Assembly: GCA_030710605.1 (NCBI GenBank)
Contig: CP092870.1
Coordinates: forward strand, 58,089,057-58,153,056
DNA from: Cordylochernes scorpioides
Lineage: Eukaryota; Arthropoda; Arachnida; Pseudoscorpiones; Chernetidae
Direction: 5' to 3'
Length of the DNA stretch: 64,000 bases
Shown one piece after another: positions 55,414-64,000 of the stretch. The position numbers were made by a program, and so were the translations under genes. Position 1 is the stretch's first letter, and each line of letters starts with the position of its first letter. Below the pieces are notes generated by a model, which was not told the DNA's origin, did no database searches, and was given only the letters and a program-made list of their open reading frames with translations.

Positions 55414-56577
55414 TTAATGGCGGGGCGTCCAGCTATATCTTCTAGCAGGTGAGAAATGTTGTCTGTTTCGACCGCGATATGAAGTAGGGCTTCGGTAGCG
55501 AGTGAAAGTTTTCCTCGATGATTCGTCATTGGGGTCCTGAGATTCAGCTCGAGAGTTGTAGGATACCATTGCGTCTTGCTTTCTTTGGAAATAGTCATTT
55601 CTCCTTTCCTCATTGTGTCTCTTCCTGTCACGGCAATAGCGGACGACGTGACCTGGGCGTCCGCAGTAGAAACAGATTGGCCTTCCCTCAGTTGTACGCC
55701 AATCATTGGTGTCGCGTCTTCCTCCTTGTTTTGGGTATCGAGGTTCAGGGTGCGGTCTTATCGTTTCGGCCTCATATCTAGTATTTAAAAACTGTCGGGG
55801 TCTTTCCTTATGAGGGGGACTTCTCCTAGACTTTGAGATTGGCGCCAGGGTTCTTCCAATCTCCTCCTTTACAATTTCTTCGATTGTAGCATTTTTTGGT
55901 TCCTCCCGAGGAGAGCCTAATGCCCGCTGTACCTCCTCACGAACAATTTGCCTAATCAAAGATGACAGATCTTCTCCCTCATCCTGGTCACAGAGAGAGG
56001 CTACATTTGGTAGGCGCTCGTACCTGGTTGGGGTAACTCGCCTACAACGGAGCGCTTCGACACGGCGACATTCTGTAATGAATTCCTCGGTGCTCTGTAC
56101 ATCCCTCGGTAGGAGTGCTTGATAAAGCTCCTCAGCTATCCCCTTCATGAGGTGGGAGATTTTATCTTCCTCGCTCATTTGAAGATCAACCTCTTTGCAC
56201 AAGCACAGGACATCCTGGATGTAAAATTCGGTACTTTCACCTTTTAATTGTGCCCGTGTTTTAAGTTTCTTCTCCGCTTGCAATTTTGAATTTTCTTTTT
56301 TTCCAAACACATTCTCTAATTGAGATGTGAATTCCTTCCAAGTCTGTATGCTTTCTTCGTTGTTCTCGAACCATTTGAGAGCAGTTCCAGACAGATAAAA
56401 ATAAACTTTAGTAAGACAAAGGGTTTCGTCCCAATGGTTGTACCTTGCCACACGTGCATAGCCTTTTAACCATTTTTGGAGATCTTCACCATCCTCCCCG
56501 GAGAAAATGGAAGGGTTCCTTGGCAGATGTTGAACAACGTAGTTGCTTACCTGAGTATCTTCCTTCTTTACATTCAT
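55414..56577 (-). CDS. gag: Gag polyprotein of gypsy-type LTR element, intact
   Basis: 387 codons from the first ATG (56577) to TGA at 55414; the frame is open for 31 more codons upstream into the LTR, but without an ATG. Gag packages the element RNA into particles. Residues ~24-174 show the retrotransposon Gag core (IFSGEDGEDLQKWLKGYARV, WFENNEESIQTWKEF, FYIQDVLCLCKEVDLQ, HLMKGIAEELYQALL). One zinc knuckle, CFYCGRPGHVVRYC, lies at about 302-315, followed by an Arg/Ser/Tyr-rich basic tail. No protease motif follows. The intact frame agrees with the near-identical LTRs. Confidence 0.9.
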   Translation of the reverse strand: MNVKKEDTQVSNYVVQHLPRNPSIFSGEDGEDLQKWLKGYARVARYNHWDETLCLTKVYFYLSGTALKWFENNEESIQTWKEFTSQLENVFGKKENSKLQAEKKLKTRAQLKGESTEFYIQDVLCLCKEVDLQMSEEDKISHLMKGIAEELYQALLPRDVQSTEEFITECRRVEALRCRRVTPTRYERLPNVASLCDQDEGEDLSSLIRQIVREEVQRALGSPREEPKNATIEEIVKEEIGRTLAPISKSRRSPPHKERPRQFLNTRYEAETIRPHPEPRYPKQGGRRDTNDWRTTEGRPICFYCGRPGHVVRYCRDRKRHNEERRNDYFQRKQDAMVSYNSRAESQDPNDESSRKTFTRYRSPTSYRGRNRQHFSPARRYSWTPRH

Positions 56578-56653
56578 AGAAGTTTCTTCTGGTTCAACAG
56601 AATCAATTTTTATTTTATTTCTTAATGGGTATCGGTCCAGTCTCTCCACCAGT

Positions 56654-56905
56654 TGTAACGTAGAAATCAAGCCTTGAAATATCCTAAGATGTAAAAGTAT
56701 TTATTGATGACGTCACAGCGACGAGTCGACAATTATTAACAGGTCAGCCCAAAACTATTTACAGCTAGAGAATCTTAAGCAAGCAAGCAAAGAAATGTTT
56801 TAAAGATGATTTCACAAATACAGATTAATATATATTTTTATAATCTGTTGAATATAATTTCATTGAATAATATTAAATTAAATAATAAAATATTTCTTCG
56901 TCACA
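56654..56905 (-). repeat. 5' LTR
   Basis: Near-identical to the 3' LTR; differences include the end (TACGTTACA) and one base in TTTTAAAGATG. It keeps the TGACGTCA palindrome, a CRE/ATF-type site that could be a promoter element (inference). Confidence 0.9.
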
Positions 56906-57115
56906 ATATTTCATTTATAAATTAATCTCATAATTTAGTCTGTGAAAAAAAAAAAGATATGACTGGTGACCAAACAAACTGTAAATAGATGGCTTAATGT
57001 TATATAGTTAAGATATATAATTAATTGTGATGTTTAATCTAATTTTGATCTTCATTGAATAAAATATATAAAGTTTAAATGTGTTTTAAACTTTAATAAC
57101 AAGCACAAAATAATT
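56906..57115. repeat. Repeat R, right part
   Basis: Resumes ATATTTCATTTATAAATTAA, then ACTGGTGACCAAACAAACTG and TTCATTGAATAAAATATATA. Confidence 0.7.
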
Positions 57116-57164
57116 ATACTCGTATCTATATGTTTGTTCAGACCCCAATATTCTACAGAAAGCA

Positions 57165-57650
57165 ATACCTCAAATTATCAGAATCACTATAGAACAGTCT
57201 ATCCAAACCGATCAATCAAGAATAACCAATTCGAAGCTACACACACACTACAAATATTTACATAAAACATTCGCAGCAGAGAACTATCTACTAAGTGAAC
57301 TCTCACTGCCAACTAAACGTCTCATTGCGCAATTGAGAATTCTATTTGTTTTATATCGAGAAGACCATATAAAATATCTAGAGACAGAAGACTTGTATTG
57401 CCAACTATGCAAAAATAGAACCGAAAATGAATTTTTTAGAACATTATATATTTGAATGCATGCCTCTTGACACGGAGAGAAAAATATTTTTCTCTAAGAT
57501 AGGCCATACACACCTCACATTATATTCTTTATTATCCAACTTTATAGACAATAGTTCAGTAGCTTTGAATCTATATAACTTCCATAAAAATGCTATAAAA
57601 AAGAAAGACTTAACCGAAGATCCAATTTATTCTTCTACCCACCATGATTA
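57165..57650 (+). pseudogene. LINE ORF2 C-terminal fragment
   Basis: Reads LLSELSLPTKRLIAQLRILF, YCQLCKNRTENE, then after a one-base frame change HYIFECMPLDTERKIFFSKI. Together these give C-x2-C and H-x4-C. The open tail continues to about 57640, where the SINE-tail array begins. No catalytic domain remains. Confidence 0.75.
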
Positions 57651-57990
57651 TCATGGCCTCTACCATGTGTAGACATGTGGTATACTTACAGTAAAAGCAG
57701 TCGCCTTCTTCTACCCACCATGATTATCATGGCCTGTACCATGCGTAGACATGTGGTGTACTTACAGTAAAAGCAGTCGCCTACTTCTACCCACCATGAT
57801 TATCATGGCCTGTACCATGTCTAGACATGTGGTGTACTTACAGTAAAAGCAGTCGCCTACTTCTACCCACCATGATTATCATGGCCTGTACCATGTCTAG
57901 ACATGTGGTATACTTACAGTAAAAGCAGTCGCTTACTTCTACCCACCATGATTATCATTGCCTGTATCACGTATACTAGGGATAAGCAAA
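57638..57990 (+). repeat. Tandem array of the SINE-1 tail, ~76 bp unit
   Basis: Five units of CCACCATGATTATCATGGCC, TGTACCATGTCTAGACATG, TGGTGTACTTACAGTAAAAG and CAGTCGCCTACTTCTA, ending ACTAGGGATAAGCAAAAA. Each unit contains two palindromes (CATGATAATCATG type and CATGTCTAGACATG). Confidence 0.85.
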
Positions 57991-58262
57991 AATAAATGTT
58001 TAACATGAACAGAATAATCCAAATATATTTTACCAAACGAAAATAAAATTTGGAATAGCAAAAGACTTTGTATTTTGTGTCGAATAAAAGTTAACCCTAA
58101 TTAGTCAGTATTAAATAATATGTAAATTTTTAAGTTTATCGCGAAACATATTTATTTAAATCTTGGGTAATATTTAAACATGCAATATTTATATAATTAT
58201 CAATATTTATTTATATATATCACATTGTTTTTCTTTTGATTATATCTACTTTGTTTAAAATG
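57991..58262. other. AT-rich, no gene
   Basis: Contains TTTAAGTTTATCGCGAAACA. A similar inverted phrase lies at 63030-63075 (TTTCGTGATAAACTCAAAAA). Confidence 0.4.
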
Positions 58263-58263
58263 T

Positions 58264-58500
58264 ATATATTTATTTAAGTAACCCAGGTTCCTGGAGCGTA
58301 CAGAAGTCGCCAACTACCCGGGATGTCCTTCTGACCTAAGTCTTCTTGGAAATATATTAGATGGTTTATCGCCCAATAAGTTTGTAAGACGTCCGTGGCT
58401 CACGTGAAACACGCGACCTGCAGCGTGCTTCATAACAAAATACCTCGTAAAAGATGGACGATTGGTCCATCGAAATATTGGATTAATAAATAATCTTATT
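58264..58500 (-). mobile_element. LINE 3' fragment joined to fold-back C sequence
   Basis: Minus strand: AACCATCTAATATATTTCC..., then CTTCTGTACGCTCCAGGAAC and CTGGGTTACT, as in the 52.8 kb LINE 3' UTR. The right part (GTCCATCGAAATATTGGATT) is the fold-back C arm, and carries the C motifs CACGCGACCTGC and GTGCTTCATAACA seen at 7.68 kb. Confidence 0.6.
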
Positions 58501-58501
58501 A

Positions 58502-59199
58502 TAAACAATACTTAAAGTTGCACCGAATAAGTTTCTTTTCTATGAAAAATCAATATTTTATTTCAAAGAGAAATATCTAGTATTTCTAACTTTTTTTGAA
58601 TGACGTATGAAAGGGTGGAAATATGAAGCGTAATGGTCTATATATAATTGGATGACGTATGAAAGGATGAAAATATGAAGAGTAATGGCGAACGGAAAAA
58701 TAAAAGTGTCCAGGGGCGGGAATTGAACCCACAACCTTCTGCTTACCGGGCAGGTGCCATGTCCACTAGGCTACCCTGGACATATTTCTCCGTTCGTAAC
58801 TAATACTTAAAGTAACTTTTAATACATTATAAAGGACTGCGGCGTATGATTATAAACAATACTTAAAGTTGGAGAACGGAGAAATATGTCCAGGGTAGCC
58901 TAGTGGACATGGCACCTGCCCGGTAAGCAGAAGGTTGTGGGTTCGAGTCCCGCCCCTGGACACTTTTATTTTTCCGTTCGCCATTACTCTTCATATTTTC
59001 ATCCTTTCATACGTCATCCAATTATATATAGACCATTACGCTTCATATTTCCACCCTTTCATACGTCATTCAAAAAAAGTTAGAAATACTAGATATTTCT
59101 CTTCGAAATAAAATATTGATTTTTCATAGAAAAGAAACTTATGCGGTGCAACTTTAAGTATTGTTTATAATCATACGCCGCAATCCTTTATAATGTATT
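58502..59199. mobile_element. Large SINE-2 palindrome with 14 bp target duplication
   Basis: The left half (58502-58808) and right half (58860-59199) are near-perfect inverted copies of SINE-2, tRNA head to head: GGGTTCGAGTCCC at about 58939 and its complement at about 58721, with AAGAAACTTATGCGGTGCAA on both outer arms. The 14-mer AAATAATCTTATTA lies on both sides (58488-58501 and 59200-59213) and splits a fold-back C arm, so the palindrome inserted as one unit. Confidence 0.88.
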
Positions 59200-59213
59200 A
59201 AATAATCTTATTA

Positions 59214-59460
59214 CAATCCAAAATACGCCTTATTTTTTAAATATTTAATTTAAAATAATCCATATAAATACCTTAAAACATTTCAGAAGTACTTCAGTTT
59301 ACCGATCAGAATAAACTTCTTGCTTAATCTTCTGATTAAATATTTTCGCTTTTGAGCTTTATATCAAACAACCACTCTCTGCTACCAATTGTTGACTTTG
59401 CTTAGAATTTTTAATGAAACTGATTCTAAGAATATTCTGAAAAGATTTAAGGTATTTATA
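59214..59460. other. Rest of fold-back C arm, then AT-rich DNA
   Basis: TTACAATCCAAAATACGCCT (59211-59230) completes the C arm. The remainder shares TAAAAATTCTAAGCAAAGTC-type sequence with 36895-36920. No gene. Confidence 0.5.
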
Positions 59461-59695
59461 GGTTTTTAACTTTTGATTAGACAATTTTAATTTATATTTA
59501 GACATTTTTCATTTTAATTTAGACATTTATCATTTTAATTTAGACACATGAACTTTTTATAGAAAAGTCTTTATGTCTTAATTAAAATGAAAAATGTCTA
59601 ACTTAAATTGAAAATATCTAAATAAAAATGAAAGTGTCTGATTTCAAATGAAAAATGTTTAAAAATAAATTAAAATTGTCTAATTAGTAGTTAAA
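59461..59695. mobile_element. Fold-back element B copy
   Basis: Same modules as at 8976-9255 (TTTAGACATTTTTCATTTTA) around a loop with ACACATGAACTTTTTATAGA. Confidence 0.75.
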
Positions 59696-59727
59696 AACCT
59701 ATATATAGATTATTTAAAATTATATAT

Positions 59728-60680
59728 GTTATAAAATAATGATATTTTTAGTTGATTTTGAAATCTTGTGAAGAATATGCTATGGTAATGCAGTCGTGGT
59801 TAAAAATCTTGAAAGTATAATAAAAAAAAATAGTTTTGATCAGTAATTGCTTTAATTGAGCTAAAGGAATATATAAAAACATAATTTGATAAAAGTAATG
59901 ACTGGCTTAAGGCGTAAGAATCTAAAAAATGAAAAAAATATTTACATAATGTACAAAAGATTTGAGCCGGCCATCGGGAAACAACAACAATCGGTTATAT
60001 AAACAGAAAGCGCCACCTCTGGCGATCGACTTAACATAATATTTGAAAATCTATGAAATATATATATTTAAAATAAAATAACATTTTAAATAATACCTTT
60101 ATATAACATATATGAAAAAAACGAAAGAAAAAATAATAGATAAAACGTGAATGGCTTTTCTTGATTTATCAAGAAATTGGGTTGGCCAAATATCAGGGAA
60201 CAGGTTAAATCAATGTTTAGTTGATTTCTGTTCCACCAAATGGCGCTCTGCTTTCTGTAAAGCACATGTGCTCCTGGTCAGGATATGCCATTTTAATTTT
60301 TGATAACATATATATGTTATATAAAAATATTATTTTATTTTAAATTATAATTTCATAGATTCAAATACTCTGCTAAATCGACCGCCAGAGGTCACTCTTC
60401 CCCAATAAAAACTCATTGTTGTTGTTTTATCCCCGTTGGCTGGCTCAAAACATTTGTACATTATGTAAATAAGCTTTTCATTTTTTTTTAAATTCTTACG
60501 CCTTTAGCCAGGCATTACTTTTACCAAATTTTGTCTTTTATACATTCCTTAGCTCAATTAAAGCAACCTCTGATCAAAACCATTATTATTTTTATTTCAA
60601 GATTTTTGACCACGACTGCATTACCATAGCATAATCTCAACAATTCTAAAATACAACAGAAATCTCATTCATCTTTATTT
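59728..60680. mobile_element. Fold-back element A copy with a different centre
   Basis: Arms 59728-60085 and about 60330-60680 match those at 7195-8175 (GAGCCGGCCATCGGGAAACA, CACGACTGCATTACCATAGC). The centre (60085-60330) is unrelated to fold-back C and contains an inverted motif around CAGGTTAAATCAATGTTTAG and CTGGTCAGGATATGCCATTT. Confidence 0.8.
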
Positions 60681-60944
60681 ATCTATATATATAAAAATGG
60701 ATGTTTGTTGGTCCGTTGGTCCGTCCGTCCGTTCGTCAGTGATAATCTTCTACATCGCTCAACCAATCGTGATGAAACTTTGGGAAGATGTTTAGTATAC
60801 TACCGGGATGGTTTCTGGCTAATTACTCTTTAGAAATAACCTTTCGTTGCATTTTTATTTACAATAAAACGTAAATTCACTCGCAATCAGCGCCCCCTCG
60901 CGGCAGACGTGTGGCCTGAAATAGCCTCGCATGAGCTTATTTGT

Positions 60945-61025
60945 AACGTCAAGCTTAGCCTATAGGTTAGGTACACAGCTTCGTACCCCCGCAACCTAGG
61001 TTCGAGGCTCAGCGTGGGTGGTTTT
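60945..61025 (+). repeat. tRNA-like block inside the Helitron
   Basis: TTAGCCTATAGGTTAGGTAC (A-box-like) and AACCTAGGTTCGAGGCTCAG (B-box-like), then a poly-T. The B-box half is repeated at 61665-61692. A functional tRNA is unlikely because no complete cloverleaf is evident; a captured SINE head is more likely. Confidence 0.5.
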
Positions 61026-61117
61026 TTTTTTTTTTCATTTCTTTTATATTATTGTAGCAAATTATTAAAAATATTATTTTATTTAAAATGTAGGCTTTTT
61101 AAAATAAAAATTAACAT

Positions 61118-61237
61118 TTTATTTATTTATTTATTACAAAACACACGCTATATCCTATGTGGATATTTGCATGTAAATGTTTAAACTATTTTATGTACAT
61201 AGTTTTTAAATATATATATACAAATTATTTATAGTTT

Positions 61238-61274
<37 letters not shown>

Positions 61275-61620
61275 TTATTCAAATTTACATTTTAGAACAA
61301 TAAATTATACAAGAAACAAAGATTATTTACATACATATCATCAAAAGTCCAATGTATATTTAGATTTACAACCACTAAACCAGTGGCACAAATATAATAA
61401 TTAAAACTAGAAATTTCAATTCTTAATGTAATTCAAGTCCACGGCATTTGAGATAGTCTACAAAACTTGTTAAATTTTCTATATTCTTCTTTACTGGAAA
61501 CCATTTGGCTTAAACTAGAACTGTTCATTTGACATTGTACTCTCAAATCAGCAACAAGTGGGCACCGGATTAAAATATGCTCAGGGTTGTGATCTTCTTG
61601 GTCATATAAGCAGATTGAAG
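61118..61620 (-). mobile_element. LINE 3' fragment with 17 bp target duplication
   Basis: AAAATAAAAATTAACAT occurs at 61101-61117 and 61621-61637. Between them, the minus strand encodes the LINE knuckle (CLYDQEDHNPEHILIRCPLV), then a 3' UTR with GAATTACATTAAGAATTG, and ends in AATAAATAAATAAA at 61118. It is a 5'-truncated target-primed insertion. Confidence 0.88.
61236..61275. repeat. (AG)n microsatellite
   Basis: About 17 uninterrupted AG dinucleotides, inside the LINE fragment's 3' UTR. Confidence 0.95.
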
Positions 61621-62318
61621 AAAATAAAAATTAACATAAACAATTTTTTAATAATATTTGTAACAAACCTAGGTTCGAGGCTCAGCGTGGGTGTCTTTTT
61701 TTATTTTCATTTCTTTTATATTATTGTGGCAAGGTCTGTTTTTACGGCATTATTATATTTTGATTGGTTTATTTTAAATATGTTTGTTATGAAGGCTCGA
61801 TGTAATACTATTTAGAGCATATTTTACATTTTAAACACCTAAGCCCCCCTCTTTTTAATATTGTAGCAAAGTATTAAAAGAATTATTTTATTTTAGATGT
61901 TTGCCATGAAACTTTGGGAAATTTGACATTTATAACAATAATTATAGCGAAATTAAGACATAGTGATTATATTCTGTGTTTGTGCATATATAAATATTTT
62001 ACAGAAAATGTGAGAACGTTCTGTTAGAATATCTCGAAAACAAAAAACAATACATATAAACGAGTTCACTGACATTTATTGATGCAGTGATTATAATCAA
62101 TGATTACAATGAAGGGCTATATTATCTATATATATATATATAAATCACTTTCAAATTTTAACGTAACGTTCCATTCTCAATCCCGTAGGGCTTTAGATCG
62201 GCTAAAACATTTTTATCTTTATAAGTGAATATTAACTTTACTGTACTGAATAGTTTAGTATAATGTTAATTTAACATATTACAATTTAGCCACAGCAACG
62301 CGTGGCCGGGTTCGCTAG

Positions 62319-63008
62319 TATATATATAAAAATGAATGTATGTGTGTGTGTCCTTTATGCCTGACCAAACCACTCATTGGAACGCCATGAAACTTTGGGA
62401 AGTTATTTAGTATAGTACTGGGAAGGTTTTTGAAAAATAATTTCTTGAATATCTTGAATATCCTTAGAGTTATTTGCAGATTTGTAGATTTAACTCGAAA
62501 GCAGCACCCCCATTGCGACGATGATAACAAGTTTTTTTATCTATAAGTTTTATTATCACTAAGTTTATTATCTTAAATATTATTTATCAAAAGTAAGATT
62601 TTCTACCTATTAATTGCGCACAAGTCAAAGCTAGTTTTATCATTTATCTACAACATATATATTGGGAGAATAGATAAAATGATGATTTTGTAATGTAGAA
62701 AATTAGGAAAGACAAAATTCAGGAAGACACGGCAATTTATTTGAGACAAGAATAATGATACAATTTCAAGGCAAAGATGCTATTCCTTTAACTTCCAATT
62801 ACCGAGGGAACCAATTAATATTGATTTTATTCAACTTATCGAGTATTTTTCAAGGGACCGGGAAAAAATATTCACTTTATCGAGAGTTTCAAATTATCAA
62901 AATATATCTTTTTTTTTTAATAAGTTTATAGAGAATTGTTTTAACAAATGTTCGTTAGACAAACATTTACTCGGGTAAAACCCGGGCGAAGCCGGGTACA
63001 TCCGCTAG
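62319..63008 (+). mobile_element. Non-autonomous Helitron 2, directly abutting
   Basis: Starts TATATATATAAAAATGAATG immediately after Helitron 1, with the shared block ATGAAACTTTGGGAAGTTAT. It ends in ACCCGGGCGAAGCCGGGTAC (hairpin CCCGGGC/GCCGGG) then CTAG at 63005-63008 and T. The 5' TC is missing. A decayed LTR-1 piece (GAAAATTAGGAAAGACAAAA) lies inside at 62695-62760. Confidence 0.8.
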
Positions 63009-63330
63009 TAACATATATATATTGCATGTTTATATACTACCCAAGATTTAAGTAAATATATTTCGTGATAAACTCAAAAACTACTGAACTAAAATTAGTA
63101 AATTTGATGAGGCTCTGCTATGCCATTTTTGGGATGTTCGATGTCTCAATGTTCCCAGTTAGAGGACAATCTACCTGAAGAATGTTCCCAATTTAGGGGC
63201 GTCGGCCATCTAGGCAGTAGAGACCAGTGCCATGTCACAATTAGAGGAGATGGCATTATAGCTCCTGACGTAAATTAGCCGTGCTGACAATCATGGCAGC
63301 GTTCATTGGACTCCGCCTGTCCTTTTGACC
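63009..63330. other. Unassigned segment before the minisatellite
   Basis: A less AT-rich stretch (63100-63320) with GTTCCCAGTTAGAGGACAAT and AATGTTCCCAATTTAGGGGC. No convincing exon. A TATA-rich motif at 63015 adjoins the Helitron end. Confidence 0.35.
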
Positions 63331-63339
63331 TTGCTTGGG

Positions 63340-64000
63340 TTATATCGATTACTTCTTGTTGGTCTGGAGGCAGGTTCTTGGTTTCTGCTGGGGTTCTTGG
63401 TTTCCTTGGTATCTGCTCGGATTCTTGGTGTCTGCCTTTGTTCTTGGTTCCCTATGTGTCAGCTCAGATTTTCTGGTTACACATATGCCCGCTCTGGTTT
63501 CTGCTTCCCTGTGTGTCCAGCCGGGTTTCTGGTTCCCCGTGTGTTCAGCCGGGTTTCTGGTTCCCCGTGTGTCCACCAGGATTTCTGGTTCCCCGTGTGT
63601 CCAACCGGGTTTCTGGTTCCCCGTGTGTCCACCAGGATTTCTGGTCCCCCGTGTGTCCACCAGGATTTCTGGTTTCCCGTGTGTCCAACCGGGTTTCTGG
63701 TTCCCCGTGTGTCCAGCCGGGTTTCTGGCTCCCCGTGTGTCTAGCCGGGTTTCTGGTTCCCTGCGTGTCCAACCGGGTTTCTGGTTCCCCGTGTGTCTAG
63801 CCGGGTTTCTGGTTCCCTGTGTGTCCAACCGGGTTTCTGGTTCCCCGTGTGTCTAGCCGGGTTTCTGGTTCCCTGTGTGTCCAGCCGGGTTTCTGGTTCC
63901 CCGTGTGTCCAGCCGGGTTTCTGGTTCCCTGTGTGTCCAGCCGGGTTTCTGATTCCCCGTGTGTCCAACCGGGTTTCTAGTTCCCCGTTGTCTAGCCGGG
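63340..64000. repeat. GC-rich 28 bp minisatellite, runs off the window
   Basis: About twenty units of GTGTGTCCAGCCGGGTTTCT then GGTTCCCC, more diverged at the left end (GGTTCTTGGTTTCTGCTGGG). It lacks stop codons in most frames, and because 28 is not a multiple of three the same 28-residue peptide appears in all three frames of a strand; six overlapping frames of 75-173 codons result. No start context or flanking exon supports a protein. Confidence 0.9.

Larger units (their letters stand above)
54904..56905 (-). mobile_element. Young gag-only LTR retrotransposon (Ty3/gypsy type)
   Basis: Two 252 bp LTRs in direct orientation (54904-55155 and 56654-56905) differ at only a few positions. ATAT flanks both ends (54900-54903, 56906-56909). 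On the minus strand, TGGTGGAGAGACTGGACC follows the 5' LTR (primer-site position) and AGGAGGAGGCTA precedes the 3' LTR (polypurine tract). The 1.5 kb interior encodes Gag and no protease, reverse transcriptase or integrase, so mobility would need proteins from another element. Confidence 0.92.
60682..62318 (+). mobile_element. Non-autonomous Helitron 1
   Basis: 5' end TCTATATATATAAAAATGGA after an A (60681). The 3' end has a hairpin (GCCACAGCAACGCGTGGC) shortly before CTAG at 62315-62318, followed by T. This is the Helitron signature: TC...CTAG between A and T, with no target duplication. The 5' region has GTCCGTCCGTCCGTTCG and ATGAAACTTTGGGAAGAT typical of such elements. No Rep/helicase is encoded. 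It carries a tRNA-like block, its partial duplicate, and a LINE insertion. Confidence 0.85.

Noticed and set aside
63306..63968. Several overlapping proline/valine-rich proteins of 75-173 codons
   Set aside because: All are frame shifts of one 28 bp repeat without stop codons; no exon or promoter evidence.

Overview
Eukaryotic nuclear DNA, AT-rich, with almost no recognisable host gene content and a very dense mosaic of mobile elements and tandem repeats. The repertoire (a jockey-type LINE with a zinc-knuckle ORF1, at least five mariner DD34D remnants, Ty3/gypsy-type LTR elements with ATAT target duplications, tRNA-headed SINEs, Helitrons, Tc1/pogo-type MITEs) points to an arthropod, probably an arachnid; this placement is inference from the element families and no marker gene is present to confirm it. 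|| Layout. 0-5 kb: one exon-like island (47-244, minus), a degenerate ~180-208 bp tandem repeat, a decayed SINE, then a ~160 bp satellite organised as a 965 bp higher-order repeat (2.29-4.73 kb). 5-10.2 kb: exon-like island, a pogo-type MITE and three fold-back families. 10.2-16.7 kb: SINE and LINE 3' ends, a 66 bp minisatellite that carries a piece of U6 snRNA, exon-like islands on the minus strand, inverted LTR ends with a tRNA primer site, and two mariner fragments. 17-23.5 kb: tandem arrays made from transposon termini, an exon-like island with good splice sites, and a 43 bp minisatellite. 23.8-33.2 kb: palindromic SINE, a complete but dead mariner (26365-27667), solo LTRs, and a LINE 3' end with an 88 bp array. 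33.4-44.8 kb: SINEs, a ~40 bp minisatellite, MITEs, a broken mariner with inverted halves, a miniature LTR element, and a 2 kb array of LINE 3' ends (133 bp unit). 45.2-49.4 kb: the jockey-type LINE with intact ORF1 and damaged ORF2, followed by a second truncated copy. 49.8-57.6 kb: a 105 bp array, a LINE RNase H fragment, a second complete but dead mariner (53111-54435), and an LTR element with near-identical LTRs that encodes only Gag (54904-56905). 57.6-64 kb: SINE-tail array, a palindromic SINE with a 14 bp target duplication, fold-backs paralogous to those at 7-9.4 kb, two adjacent Helitrons, and a GC-rich 28 bp minisatellite running off the window. || Host genes. Islands at 47-244, 12601-12795, 13375-13504 and 20983-21065 are all on the minus strand, and the last three have good-looking splice acceptors. 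They may be exons of one minus-strand gene whose introns hold the repeats, but I recognise no protein and phase or continuity is unproven. || The strongest unusual theme is that ends of elements (LINE 3' ends, MITE halves, a SINE tail, pogo termini, a U6 chimera) have repeatedly been turned into tandem arrays. All repeat boundaries are read by eye and are good to roughly 5-20 bases unless a target duplication fixes them.
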